Below are positions 35,843 through 44,785 of a stretch of 64,000 nucleotides of DNA, piece after piece. Each line of letters begins with the position of its first letter. Within the stretch, counting starts at the first letter, position 1. A program made the translations under genes and the position numbers. A model generated the notes under the pieces. That model saw only the letters and a program-made list of their open reading frames with translations, ran no database searches and was not told where the DNA came from. Source of the stretch: Roseibaca sp. Y0-43 (GTDB lineage Bacteria; Pseudomonadota; Alphaproteobacteria; Rhodobacterales; Rhodobacteraceae); contig NZ_JAFMPR010000011.1 of the NCBI RefSeq assembly GCF_020667835.1, forward strand, positions 1-64,000, in the 5' to 3' direction.

Positions 35843-35918
35843 GCAGGACGCGGAAAGAATTCACGATCCTGATTTTGTGCCGCATGGTTGTGTCATCGCG
35901 TTTGGGAGGACGCCTGCC

Positions 35919-37136
35919 ATGACCATCGGACAACGCCACCTGTTTTGCCCTGGCCCCACGCCCATTCCCGAAATGGTGCGCCGCGCCATGAATGTGCCCG
36001 CCGAAGACCACCGCGCCCCCGGCTTTGGTGATCTGGGCCGCGATATCGCCCAAGGCCTGCGCCAGATCATGCGCATGGAGGGCGGGCAGATGTTCCTCTT
36101 CCCCGGTTCCGGCACCGCCGCGTGGGAAGCCGCGATCACCAATACGCTCTCGCCCGGCGACCGGGTTCTGATGGCACGTCACGGCCATTTCTCGGAACTT
36201 TGGGCGCAGATGGCGGTTCGCCTTGGGCTGGATGTCGAGTTGATCGACGTCGCTTGGGGCGCGGGCATTCCGGTCAAGGAAATCGAGCGCCGCCTGGGTG
36301 CCGACAAGGATGACCGCATCAAGGCCGTCTTTGTCACGCATAACGAAACCGCGACCGGCGTCACCTCTGACGTGGCTGCCGTGCGCCGCGCGCTGGACAT
36401 GAATTTCCATGACGCGCTTCTGTTCGTGGATGGCGTGTCGTCCATCGGCTCTATCGAGTTTCGGATGGCCGACTGGGGCGTGGACCTTGCTGTCACCGGC
36501 AGCCAGAAAGGGCTGATGTGCCCGGCTGGCGTGGGTATCTTGGGCGTCAGCGACAAGGCTATGGAAGCTGCGAAACACGCCACCATGCGCCGCGCCTATT
36601 TCGAATTTGCCGACATGGTCCGCCTGCAAGCGGATGGGCACTTCCCCTATACGCCCCCCATTCCGCTGCTGCATGGAATGCGCGCGGCGGTCGATCTGCT
36701 GCTGGCCGAGGGCATGGATAACGTCATCGCACGTCATGCCCGCATGGCTGGCGGTGTGCGTGCCGCCGTTCAGGCCTGGGGGCTGGAGATGGTCGCCGAG
36801 CATGAAACGCTTTTCTCTGACACCGTGACCGCCATTCGCACGCCCATGCATATCGACGCGCGCGAGGTCATTTCCATCGCCCATGACGAACTCGGCGCCT
36901 CTTTCGGCGGTGGCTTGGGCCGTTTGGCGGGCCGGGTGTTCCGCATCGGGCATCTGGGCTGGGTGAATGAGGGCACCTTGGCCGGGGCGCTGTCGATGGC
37001 CGAAATGGCCATGTGGCGCGCGGGTATGGATATCGAACTGGGCGCGGGTCTTGCGAGCGCTCAACGCTATTGGTCCGACGGCAAGCGTCGCGACCGTCCG
37101 CGGGTCGTGGAAAGCACCCCGATCGCGGCTCAATAA
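35919..37136 (+). CDS. Class V aminotransferase: serine/aspartate-glyoxylate aminotransferase
   Basis: A 405-residue PLP enzyme of the alanine-glyoxylate/serine-glyoxylate group. Active-site features are the N-terminal HLFCPGPTPIP, FPGSGTAAWEAAI, VTHNETATGVTS, VDGVSSIG and the PLP Lys197 in GSQKGLM. It resembles SgaA of the serine cycle and BhcA of the beta-hydroxyaspartate cycle; the lack of other bhc genes and the adjoining malyl-CoA genes favour a glyoxylate aminotransferase that controls the fate of glyoxylate. GGGAGGA lies eight bases before ATG 35919. First gene of the operon. Confidence 0.82.
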   Translation: MTIGQRHLFCPGPTPIPEMVRRAMNVPAEDHRAPGFGDLGRDIAQGLRQIMRMEGGQMFLFPGSGTAAWEAAITNTLSPGDRVLMARHGHFSELWAQMAVRLGLDVELIDVAWGAGIPVKEIERRLGADKDDRIKAVFVTHNETATGVTSDVAAVRRALDMNFHDALLFVDGVSSIGSIEFRMADWGVDLAVTGSQKGLMCPAGVGILGVSDKAMEAAKHATMRRAYFEFADMVRLQADGHFPYTPPIPLLHGMRAAVDLLLAEGMDNVIARHARMAGGVRAAVQAWGLEMVAEHETLFSDTVTAIRTPMHIDAREVISIAHDELGASFGGGLGRLAGRVFRIGHLGWVNEGTLAGALSMAEMAMWRAGMDIELGAGLASAQRYWSDGKRRDRPRVVESTPIAAQ

Positions 37137-37159
37137 CATAACTCTGAAAGGGACATAGA

Positions 37160-38101
37160 ATGTCACACACACTGCACCCGCTTCGGCGGCAACGGCTGCA
37201 TCGTTCCGAACTGGCGGTGCCTGCGTCCAATATCGACATGGTGGTGAAAGCCGCTGACAGCGACGCCGATGTGGTGTTCCTGGACCTGGAAGACGCGGTC
37301 GCCCCGCCCGAGAAAGAGCAGGCGCGCAAGAACGCGGTCAAGCTGCTGAACGAAATCGACTGGGCGGCCAAGGGCAAGACCGTGTCGGTGCGTATCAACG
37401 GTCTGGACACGCATTACATGTATCGCGACGTGGTCGATATCATGGAACAGGCAGGCGACCGGGTGCACACGCTGCTGGTGCCCAAGGTCGGCGTTCCGGC
37501 TGACCTGTATATGGTCGAAGCCATGGTCAACCAGATCGAACAGGGTCGTGGCCTGAAGACCCGCGTGGGTCTGGAAGCGCTGATCGAAACCGCGCTGGGC
37601 ATGGCAAATGTCGAAGCCATCGCGCAATTCGGTGGCCGTCTGGAATGCCTGCATTTCGGCGTGGCCGATTACGCGGCGTCCATGCGCGCCCGCACCACCA
37701 ATATCGGCGGTCTGAATCCCGATTATCCGGGCGACCAGTGGCACGCCTCGATCACCCGCATGGTCGTGGCCTGCCGCGCCTATGGTCTGCGCGCGGTCGA
37801 TGGGCCGTTCGGCGATTTCTCGGATCCCGAGGGCTACAAGGCTGGCGCGCGCCGCGCGGCCGCACTGGGCTGCGAAGGCAAATGGGCCATTCACCCCAGC
37901 CAGATCGCGCTGGCGAACGAGGTGTTCAGCCCGCCCGAGGCCGAAGTCACCAAGGCGCACCGTATCATCGAAGAGCTGAAGAAAGCCGAAGCCGCAGGCA
38001 AAGGCGCCGCGTCGCTCGATGGCAAGATGATCGACGCAGCCTCCGAGAAGATGGCCCGCAACCTGATCGAGGTTGCCGAACAAATCGCAGCCCGTGGCTA
38101 A
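37160..38101 (+). CDS. mclA: Malyl-CoA / beta-methylmalyl-CoA lyase (MclA-like)
   Basis: A 313-residue Mg2+-dependent lyase of the HpcH/CitE family. Visible blocks: RLHRSELAVPASN, VVFLDLEDAVAPPEKEQARKN, VRINGLDTHYMYRDVVDI, LEALIETALGMANVEAIA, GVADYAASMRARTTNIGG, DGPFGDFSDPEGYKAGARR and KWAIHPSQIALANEVF. It is closer in these motifs to the serine-cycle MclA than to the typical Rhodobacter Mcl1. It cleaves malyl-CoA to acetyl-CoA plus glyoxylate and, in related enzymes, condenses glyoxylate with propionyl-CoA and cleaves citramalyl-CoA. It precedes mtkA by 22 bases. Confidence 0.88.
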   Translation: MSHTLHPLRRQRLHRSELAVPASNIDMVVKAADSDADVVFLDLEDAVAPPEKEQARKNAVKLLNEIDWAAKGKTVSVRINGLDTHYMYRDVVDIMEQAGDRVHTLLVPKVGVPADLYMVEAMVNQIEQGRGLKTRVGLEALIETALGMANVEAIAQFGGRLECLHFGVADYAASMRARTTNIGGLNPDYPGDQWHASITRMVVACRAYGLRAVDGPFGDFSDPEGYKAGARRAAALGCEGKWAIHPSQIALANEVFSPPEAEVTKAHRIIEELKKAEAAGKGAASLDGKMIDAASEKMARNLIEVAEQIAARG

Positions 38102-38123
38102 GCCCTGAGAGGGAGGAGAGACA

Positions 38124-39296
38124 ATGGATATTCATGAACATCAGGCCAAGGACATTCTGGCCAAATTCGGTGTCCCCGTGCCGCGTGGCGGTCTGGCCTA
38201 TTCGCCCGAACAGGCGGCCTACCAAGCGCGCGAAATCGGCCTGCCCGTGGTCATCAAGGCGCAAATCCACTCGGGTGGGCGCGGCGAAGCGGGCGGCGTG
38301 AAATTCTGCCGCACCGATGAAGAGGTGCGTGAATTCGCCGCCAACATCCTTGGCCGCCAGCTTGTGACCAAGCAAAGCGGTCCGGCGGGCAAGGGCGTCT
38401 ATCGGCTGTGGGTCGAAGCCGCGACCGATATCGCGCAGGAAGTCTACCTCGGCTTCGTTCTGGACCGGAAATCCGAGCGTATCATGATCGTGGCCTCTGC
38501 CGCGGGCGGGATGGAGATCGAGGATCTGGCCGAAAACGACCCTGACAGCCTTGTGCGCATGATTGTCGACCCGGCCACCGGCCTGTGCGACTTCGAGGCG
38601 CGCGAGCTGGCCTTCCGTCTGGGCTTGACCGGCAACCAGATCGGCCAGATGGTCAATACCCTGCGCGCCTGCTACCGCGCCTACCGCGATCTGGACGCGA
38701 CCATGGTCGAGATCAACCCGCTGGCCATCACCGGCTCGGGCGATCTGGTGGCGCTGGATGCGAAGATGAGCTTCGACACCAACGCCATGTTCCGCCGCCC
38801 CGAAGTGGCCGCCCTGCGCGACCTGAGCCAGGAAGACCCGCGCGAGGCGATGGCGGCAGGCTCTGGCCTGTCTTATATCGGCCTTGACGGTGACATCGGT
38901 TGCATCATCAACGGTGCGGGCCTCGCCATGGCCACGATGGACATGATCAAGCTTGCAGGGGCCGAACCCGCCAACTTCCTCGACATCGGCGGTGGTGCCA
39001 GCGCCGAGCGCGTCGTGACCGCGTTCCGTACGGTTCTGACCGACCCGAATGTCAGCGTGATCCTTGTGAACATCTTCGCAGGCATCAACCGCTGCGACTG
39101 GATCGCGGCAGGCGTCGTCCAGGCCTACAAGGAAGTCGGCATGACCATTCCCGTGGTGGTTCGCCTGGCGGGCACCAATGTCGAAGAAGGCCGCCGCATT
39201 CTTGAGACCGCCGATGTTCCGATCATCACCGCAGGCACCCTGGCTGAGGCCGCCGAGGCCGCCGTCAAGGCGCGCCCCAACGCTGCCGCTGCATAA
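38124..39296 (+). CDS. mtkA: Malate-CoA ligase beta subunit (MtkA-like)
   Basis: A 390-residue ATP-grasp subunit of the succinyl-CoA synthetase superfamily ([91 protein letters not shown]). The details [26 protein letters not shown] and the coupling to malyl-CoA lyase point to malate thiokinase rather than SucC. It activates malate (and perhaps succinate) with CoA and ATP. A sucCD pair would be expected beside the 2-oxoglutarate dehydrogenase genes, which are absent. Confidence 0.82.
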   Translation: MDIHEHQAKDILAKFGVPVPRGGLAYSPEQAAYQAREIGLPVVIKAQIHSGGRGEAGGVKFCRTDEEVREFAANILGRQLVTKQSGPAGKGVYRLWVEAATDIAQEVYLGFVLDRKSERIMIVASAAGGMEIEDLAENDPDSLVRMIVDPATGLCDFEARELAFRLGLTGNQIGQMVNTLRACYRAYRDLDATMVEINPLAITGSGDLVALDAKMSFDTNAMFRRPEVAALRDLSQEDPREAMAAGSGLSYIGLDGDIGCIINGAGLAMATMDMIKLAGAEPANFLDIGGGASAERVVTAFRTVLTDPNVSVILVNIFAGINRCDWIAAGVVQAYKEVGMTIPVVVRLAGTNVEEGRRILETADVPIITAGTLAEAAEAAVKARPNAAAA

Positions 39297-39311
39297 GAAA
39301 GGACTACCAGA

Positions 39312-40208
39312 ATGGCTATCCTGATTACTCCAGAAACCAAGATCATCGTGCAGGGCATCTCTGGCCGCATCGGTCAGTTCCACGCGCAGGAAATGATCGA
39401 AACCGGCACCAATGTCGTGGGCGGCGTAACGCCGGGTCGCGGCGGCACCACGGTGCTGGGCAAGCCCGTGTTCAACACCGTGCGCGAAGCGGTCGAGGCG
39501 ACCGGCGCCGATGCGTCGCTCATGTTCGTGCCCCCGCCCGTTGCCGCCGATGCAATGATGGAAGCGGCGGATGCAGGCATCCGCGTGGCCGTCAGCGTGG
39601 CGGATGGTATCCCCGCGCAAGACATGATGAAGGTCAAACGCTTCCTGCGCCGCTACAAGGCCGACCGCAAGATGCGCCTGATCGGGCCGAACTGCGCGGG
39701 CGTCATCAGCCCCGGCATCGGGTTCATGGGCATCATGCCGCCGCATATCTACATGCCGGGCCGCGTGGGCATCGTGGGCCGTTCGGGCACGCTGGGCTAT
39801 GAAGCCGCCAGCCAGATGAAGGCGCTGGGCATCGGCGTCTCGACCTCGGTCGGCATCGGCGGCGACCCGATCAACGGCTCCAGCTTCAGGGATATTCTTG
39901 AACTGTTCGAGAATGACCCCGACACCGATGCCGTGATGATGATCGGCGAAATCGGTGGCCCACAGGAAGCCGAAGCCGCCGAATATATCCGCGATCACAT
40001 GACCAAACCGGTCGCGGCCTATATCGCCGGTCTATCCGCTCCCAAGGGCCGGAAGATGGGCCATGCTGGCGCAATCATCTCTGCCTTTGGGGAAAGTGCG
40101 CAGGAAAAGGTTGTCATCCTTCAGGAAGCCGGCATCAAGGTCGCGCCGAACCCGTCCTCCATGGGGGCGACGGTGGCAGAGATTCTTGGCAAAAAGGCTG
40201 CTGCATAA
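39312..40208 (+). CDS. mtkB: Malate-CoA ligase alpha subunit (MtkB-like)
   Basis: A 298-residue CoA-binding subunit. The phosphorylated His is His251 in [32 protein letters not shown] and [15 protein letters not shown] are the CoA-binding and core blocks. The [33 protein letters not shown] stretch is characteristic of MtkB-type proteins and differs from ordinary SucD. With MtkA it makes malyl-CoA for the lyase encoded upstream. Its TAA overlaps the ATG of the next gene (TAATG). Confidence 0.82.
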   Translation: MAILITPETKIIVQGISGRIGQFHAQEMIETGTNVVGGVTPGRGGTTVLGKPVFNTVREAVEATGADASLMFVPPPVAADAMMEAADAGIRVAVSVADGIPAQDMMKVKRFLRRYKADRKMRLIGPNCAGVISPGIGFMGIMPPHIYMPGRVGIVGRSGTLGYEAASQMKALGIGVSTSVGIGGDPINGSSFRDILELFENDPDTDAVMMIGEIGGPQEAEAAEYIRDHMTKPVAAYIAGLSAPKGRKMGHAGAIISAFGESAQEKVVILQEAGIKVAPNPSSMGATVAEILGKKAAA

Positions 40209-41086
40209 TGCACCCCGAAGGGTATGAAACCAAGGACGTGGCCGACCCCCAAGCATGGGTCGGCCGCGTGGAAGAACACGAAGGCGCGCTGACGCCAAAT
40301 CTGGCCGGCATGATGGGCGCGACGCTCTCGCACGCATCGGCCCCGGCACATGATCTGCGCATCGGCGCGCCGCTGCCACCCTTGTGGCACTGGATCGCCT
40401 TCCCCGAATTCGTGCCGCTTGCCGAATTGGGCACGGATGGCCACCCGGCACTCGGGGGCTTTCTGCCGCCCTTGCCCTATCCGCGCCGCATGTGGGCGGG
40501 GGGCAATCTGGAATGGACGGGGGCGCTGGAAGTGGGCGAAACCCTGCACCGCCGCTCGGAAATTCTGGCCGTGACGGAAAAGCAGGGCACGACCGGGTCC
40601 ATGTATTTCGTCCGCGTGGGCCATGACCTGCATGGCAAGGCCGGGTCCATCCGCGAAGAACAGGACATCGTCTATCTGGACATGCCCGACGAATTCCGCC
40701 CGCCCCGCGCCATTCCCGCGCCCGACGCGCCCGATTTCCGAGAAGTGGTGCCCATGAACGAAGCGCGGCTGTTCCGCTTTTCCGCCGTGACCTTCAACGC
40801 GCACCGCATTCATTACGACATGCCCTATGCCCGCGAGGTCGAGAAATACCCGGCCCTGATCGTGCACGGGCCGATGCAGGCCTGCCTGCTGATGGAAGCC
40901 GCCTGCCGCCATACCCGGCAGACCCCCAAACGCTTCCGCTTCAAAGGAGTGCACCCGATGTTCCACATCGAAGACATGGCCGCCGTGGGCCAGATGGACC
41001 GAGGAGCACCCGCCGTGGACCTGTGCAGCGTTGCCGCCACCTCGAACCACCAGTGTATGCAGGCCCGGATGGAGTGGTCCGCATGA
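40208..41086 (+). CDS. meh: Mesaconyl-C4-CoA hydratase (Meh-like, MaoC/HTD2 family)
   Basis: A 292-residue double-hotdog hydratase. The N-terminal half is FAS1-like (WHWIAFPEFVPLAELGTDGHP, GGFLPPLPYPRRMWAGGNLEW) and the C-terminal half carries the putative catalytic block FNAHRIHYDMPYAREVEKYPALIVHGPMQA. Members of this family include the Chloroflexus enzyme that hydrates mesaconyl-C4-CoA to citramalyl-CoA. Direct coupling to the transferase gene at 41083 (ATGA) matches that pathway. Other HTD2-family members act on different enoyl-CoAs, so substrate is inferred from context. Confidence 0.78.
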   Translation: MHPEGYETKDVADPQAWVGRVEEHEGALTPNLAGMMGATLSHASAPAHDLRIGAPLPPLWHWIAFPEFVPLAELGTDGHPALGGFLPPLPYPRRMWAGGNLEWTGALEVGETLHRRSEILAVTEKQGTTGSMYFVRVGHDLHGKAGSIREEQDIVYLDMPDEFRPPRAIPAPDAPDFREVVPMNEARLFRFSAVTFNAHRIHYDMPYAREVEKYPALIVHGPMQACLLMEAACRHTRQTPKRFRFKGVHPMFHIEDMAAVGQMDRGAPAVDLCSVAATSNHQCMQARMEWSA

Positions 41087-42303
41087 GCGGCATCCTGAAG
41101 GGAATGCGCGTGGTCGAAGGCTCTGCCTTCGTCGCCGTGCCGCTGGCGGGCATGACGCTGGCGCAGATGGGGGCCGATGTCATCCGCTTCGACCGTGTCG
41201 AAGGGGGCTTGGATGCAGGCCGCTGGCCCGTGGCCAAATCCGGCGCCAGCATGTTCTGGGCGGGTATGAACAAGGGCAAACGCTCGATCGCGATCGACAT
41301 GAAACACCCGCGCGGGCGCGAGATCATCTCGGAACTGATCTGCGCACCGGGCGAGGATGCGGGCCTTTTCATCACCAACCTGCGCGTCAAGGGCTGGATG
41401 GATTACGAAACCCTCTCGGCCCGCCGCCCCGACCTGTGCATGGTCACATTGACCGGCGACCGCGCAGGCCGCCCGGCGGTGGATTACACCGTCAACCCGG
41501 CGCTGGGCTTTCCCATGGCCACCGGGCCAGAGGGCTCGACCGAACCGGTCGCCCATGCGCTGCCCGCATGGGATTGCATCGCGGGCAACATGGTCGTCTC
41601 GGCGCTTCTGGCGGCAGAGCGCAAGCGCCTGCGCCATGGCCATGGCTCTGCGGTCGATCTTGCGCTCAAGGATGTCGCCGCCGCCATGCTCGGCCATCTG
41701 GGTGTGATTGGCGAAGTCGAGGTCAACGGCATCTCGCGCCCGAAATCCGGCAACGCGCTCTACGGCGCTTACGGACAGGATTTTATCTGCGCCGACGGCA
41801 ACCGCGTCATGGTCATCGGCCTGACCGACAACCAGTGGCGCGGCTTGCAGAAAGTGACCGGCACGACCGAGGCGATAGCTGCGCTGGAAACCCAACTCGG
41901 CACCTCGCTCAAGGGCGAAGGCGCGCGCTGGGAACATCGCCACGCGATCACCGACGTGCTGCGCCCCTTCTTCGCCACGCGCCGCGTTGCCGATTTCGCC
42001 GAAGCGTTTGAAAAGGCGGGCGTCACCTGGTCGCAATTCCGCGACTTCAAACAGGCGGTGGCAGAGGACGAGGACATGTCCCTCGACAACCCGATGTTCA
42101 CCATGCTCGACCAGCCCGGCATCGGCCGCTACCGCGTGCCCGGCACGCCCATGTCCTTCAGCCACGACCCGCGCGAAGCCCCACGCCGCGCGCCCGTCCT
42201 TGGGGAGCATACCGAGGCGATCTTGGGCGATGTCCTGTGCCTGCCCGACAGTGAAATCGCCTCCCTCTTCGACGAAGGCGTGGTGAAGCAGGGCAAGCCC
42301 TGA
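41083..42303 (+). CDS. mct: Mesaconyl-CoA C1-C4 CoA transferase (Mct-like, family III)
   Basis: A 406-residue class III CoA transferase. The N-terminal VVEGSAFVAVPLAGMTLAQMGADVIRFD, FWAGMNKGKRSIAID and the C-terminal LDQPGIGRYRVPGTPMSFS fit the family closely, and Asp164 in LPAWDCIAG is the likely catalytic carboxylate. In Chloroflexus the homologous enzyme moves CoA intramolecularly from C1 to C4 of mesaconate (2-methylfumaryl-CoA isomerase). Last gene of the operon; a double hairpin follows. Substrate is inferred from sequence resemblance and from the meh neighbour. Confidence 0.78.
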   Translation: MSGILKGMRVVEGSAFVAVPLAGMTLAQMGADVIRFDRVEGGLDAGRWPVAKSGASMFWAGMNKGKRSIAIDMKHPRGREIISELICAPGEDAGLFITNLRVKGWMDYETLSARRPDLCMVTLTGDRAGRPAVDYTVNPALGFPMATGPEGSTEPVAHALPAWDCIAGNMVVSALLAAERKRLRHGHGSAVDLALKDVAAAMLGHLGVIGEVEVNGISRPKSGNALYGAYGQDFICADGNRVMVIGLTDNQWRGLQKVTGTTEAIAALETQLGTSLKGEGARWEHRHAITDVLRPFFATRRVADFAEAFEKAGVTWSQFRDFKQAVAEDEDMSLDNPMFTMLDQPGIGRYRVPGTPMSFSHDPREAPRRAPVLGEHTEAILGDVLCLPDSEIASLFDEGVVKQGKP

Positions 42304-42335
42304 CCCTTTCATCCTTGTCCAAATATCCTGGGGGA

Positions 42336-42375
42336 GTCCGACCCCGACACGGGGTCGGACGGGGGCAAAGCCCCC
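42336..42375 (+). terminator. Tandem hairpins after the malyl-CoA operon (possible repeat element)
   Basis: Arms 42336-42345 (GTCCGACCCC) and 42351-42360 (GGGGTCGGAC) form a 10-bp stem with a five-base loop; right behind it GGGGGC (42361-42366) pairs with GCCCCC (42370-42375) around AAA. The block is preceded by AAATATCCTGGGGG. Very similar intergenic blocks are common in Rhodobacterales genomes, so it may be both a terminator and a dispersed repeat. Confidence 0.6.
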
Positions 42376-42401
42376 TGAAAGATAGACTTGGGCGCAGCCC
42401 G

Positions 42402-43214
42402 CTATTCGGTCAGCACCAACAGCTCTGCCGTGACCAATACCGCATTCGCGCCCGCCGCCAGTCGTCCCTCGATCATCCGCCCGTCCAACCCGATGCTGGC
42501 GGCGTCGAGATCCGCCCCTTCCGGCCCGACACGGCCCGCTGTCAGCAAGATCTCGGTCGCGTAGCTCTCCAATGCCGCGCCGCCCACCATCCGGGTGCCG
42601 ATCAGGCTGCCCAGACCCATCACGCGGCCCGTCAGCCCCAGCCCGACCAGCGCCGCGCCAATATCCTGATTGGGCCGCAGCGTGACCAGATGCGCGGCTG
42701 TGCCACCTTCTGCGCCCGCCCGCGCCTCTGGCTGAAAAAGCGTAAACGCCGTTTCCGGGTCGGGCCGCGCCACAAGGCAGCCGCCCGTCAGCCCCCAGCC
42801 CGTGACCGTGCAGTCGCGGGCCAGAATCGCTTGGTCGGGCAGGATATGCCCCATATGCCGCGCGCCGCTCTCATCTTCCCAAATGCCATGGGTATGGGTA
42901 AACTGCGCGCCCTCTCGCCAGCCCAGATGGGTGCAGCCTTGCACGATCTGCGCGTCCGCGCCCATGTGGTGCGTGGCGCTATACCATGCGGCGTGTCCGT
43001 TCTGCGCGGGGCCGGGGATGACATAGGCAAGCGGGTCCATCGCGACATCGCGAAGTTCCAGAAACCCGCCATCGAAGGCGGCCAGTGCCTCTGCCACTGC
43101 CTGCCCGAAGGGCAGACCGCCGCGCAAGATCACCTCGACCGGGTGCGCCCGCACCGGCAACACGGTCGTGCGCGGGGCAAGCGCCGGGCCGGGATGGATG
43201 ACGCGGCGTATCAC
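42402..43214 (-). CDS. PPC/DUF296-domain protein of unknown function
   Basis: A 270-residue protein. The C-terminal part has the PPC (plants and prokaryotes conserved, DUF296) hallmark HTHGIWEDESGARHMGHILPD and a following Gly-rich strand (VTGWGLTGGCLV); the N-terminal half (RGGLPFGQAVAEALAAFDGGFLELRDVAMDPLAYV) may be a second copy of the fold. PPC domains form trimers, often with a metal site on the His cluster; enzymatic roles are poorly defined. Starts with GTG 43214 overlapping the ligase stop (GTGA), so it is tightly coupled to the acyl-CoA synthetase and thiolase. Confidence 0.7.
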   Translation of the reverse strand: MIRRVIHPGPALAPRTTVLPVRAHPVEVILRGGLPFGQAVAEALAAFDGGFLELRDVAMDPLAYVIPGPAQNGHAAWYSATHHMGADAQIVQGCTHLGWREGAQFTHTHGIWEDESGARHMGHILPDQAILARDCTVTGWGLTGGCLVARPDPETAFTLFQPEARAGAEGGTAAHLVTLRPNQDIGAALVGLGLTGRVMGLGSLIGTRMVGGAALESYATEILLTAGRVGPEGADLDAASIGLDGRMIEGRLAAGANAVLVTAELLVLTE

Positions 43215-44785
43215 GGCAATTGCCCGCGCGCGTCCAGTTCTTCGCGGATCATCTTCTTGGTGATCTTGCCATAGGCCGATTTCGGCAGCGCGTCCCAGAA
43301 CACCACGTGCCGCGGCAGCTTGTAGCGGGCAATCTTGCCCGACAACCAGTCCAGCAGGTCGGCCGGTTCGTCCCCGTTGCACACGCAGACCGCCATTCCC
43401 ACCTCGCCCCAGACCGGGTCGGGCACACCCAGCACCGCGACCTCGGAAATCGCGGGGTGCATCAGCAGCTTTTCCTCGATCTCGCGCGGGTAGATGTTCG
43501 ACCCGCCAGAGATATACATGTCTGACGCGCGCCCCGTCAGGTAGACGAAGCCCGCCTCGTCCATATGCCCCAGATCGCCCGTCAGGAACCAGCCATTGCG
43601 GAAGGATTTGGCATTGGCCTCGGGGTTGTTGAAATAGCCCGCGAACACGGCGGGGCCGATGACGGCAATTTCGCCCGTTTCACCGGGTGCCACCTCGCGC
43701 CCTTCGGCATCCTGTATCTGCACCTGCATCCCCGTGCGCGCAAAACCGCAGGTGCCGATGCGCATCGTGTCATCGTCGATGTGGTGATGGGCGGGCGGCA
43801 GCACGGTGATGTTGCCCGTCACTTCGCCCAAGCCGAAATACTGCACAAGCACCGGCCCCAGCTTTTCCAACGCGCGTATCTGGTCGGCGCGATACATGGG
43901 CGCGCCTGCGTAAACCACGTAGCGCAAGCTGGAATGGTCGTGCTGGTCCACGGCGGGGTGTTCGACCAGCAGTTTCACGATAGTCGGCACGGTGAACATG
44001 TTGGTCACGCGCCATTTCGCGACCAGCGCCCAAAGCTCATCCGGGTCGAATTTCGCGCCCGTGGGCAGGATCGTTTTCACCCCATGCGCCACTTGGCTAA
44101 GCTGGTGCACGCCCGCGCCATGCGACAGCGGGGCCACGACCAAAGACGCATCCTCCGGCCCCGTCGCGGGCATCAGGTCGCACAGGTGGTTGGTGATGAC
44201 GAAGGCCATCTGGCCATGCGTCAGCACCGCCGCCTTGGGCCGCCCCGTGGTGCCGGATGTGAAGAAGAACCAGCACGGGTCGTCGCGGTAGACCTCTGCC
44301 ACGGGTTGCGGCTGGCCCATGTGGGGGGCGATAAGTGTGTCGTAATCCGGGCCGAAACTGGCCGCGCCAATAGCGATGGTGGGCAGGTCGCAGGCGGATG
44401 CGTGCTCCGCGAATTCCGCCCCGCATAACAGCAGCTTCGCGCCCGACGATTGCGCAAGGAAGGCCACATCCTCGGGCGATTGGCGGAAATTGGCGGGCAC
44501 CCAGACCGCACCCGCGCGCCAGCAGCCGAACACCGCTTCGAACATCTGGTTGCAATTCGCCGATTGCACCAGCACGCGGTCGCCCTTGCCCACGCCATAA
44601 TCCTGCACCAACACGCGGGCAAAGGCGGTGGCGCGCGCTTCCAGCTCGGCCCATGTCCAGACCTGCGCGCCCCAGACCAGCCCGATGTCATCCGGCGCGC
44701 GCCGGGCGCTTTCCGTCAGCAGATGCGACAGGTTCATCACGCGGGTCGAGACGGGCGTCATGCCTTGTGACAGGTCCGTGCTCAC
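43211..44785 (-). CDS. Acyl-CoA synthetase (ANL superfamily)
   Basis: A 524-residue AMP-forming ligase. The P-loop-like motif is WFFFTSGTTGRPKAAVLTHG; the adenylate site includes YFGLGEVTGNI and LTGDLGHMDEAGFVYLTGRASDMYISGG; the C-terminal Lys lies in KSAYGKITKKMI. It activates a carboxylic acid to its CoA thioester; substrate unknown. GTG start at 44785 overlaps the thiolase stop (GTGA), and its own stop overlaps the PPC gene, making a three-gene coupled set. Confidence 0.87.
   Translation of the reverse strand: MSTDLSQGMTPVSTRVMNLSHLLTESARRAPDDIGLVWGAQVWTWAELEARATAFARVLVQDYGVGKGDRVLVQSANCNQMFEAVFGCWRAGAVWVPANFRQSPEDVAFLAQSSGAKLLLCGAEFAEHASACDLPTIAIGAASFGPDYDTLIAPHMGQPQPVAEVYRDDPCWFFFTSGTTGRPKAAVLTHGQMAFVITNHLCDLMPATGPEDASLVVAPLSHGAGVHQLSQVAHGVKTILPTGAKFDPDELWALVAKWRVTNMFTVPTIVKLLVEHPAVDQHDHSSLRYVVYAGAPMYRADQIRALEKLGPVLVQYFGLGEVTGNITVLPPAHHHIDDDTMRIGTCGFARTGMQVQIQDAEGREVAPGETGEIAVIGPAVFAGYFNNPEANAKSFRNGWFLTGDLGHMDEAGFVYLTGRASDMYISGGSNIYPREIEEKLLMHPAISEVAVLGVPDPVWGEVGMAVCVCNGDEPADLLDWLSGKIARYKLPRHVVFWDALPKSAYGKITKKMIREELDARGQLP

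Noticed and set aside
35919-37136. Assignment of the aminotransferase to the beta-hydroxyaspartate cycle (BhcA)
   Set aside because: The sequence is similar to BhcA, but bhcB, bhcC, bhcD and the IclR-type bhcR are not adjacent; the neighbours belong to malyl-CoA metabolism.
37965-39998. 677-codon open frame on the minus strand, rich in His and Asp
   Set aside because: Antisense to mtkA and mtkB. The composition is the mirror of GC-rich codons, with no domain and no ribosome site.
38124-40208. Assignment of the two ligase genes as sucC and sucD
   Set aside because: Their operon lies with malyl-CoA lyase and not with 2-oxoglutarate dehydrogenase, and the alpha subunit carries the [18 protein letters not shown]-type block of malate thiokinase. 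Succinate activity cannot be excluded without assay.
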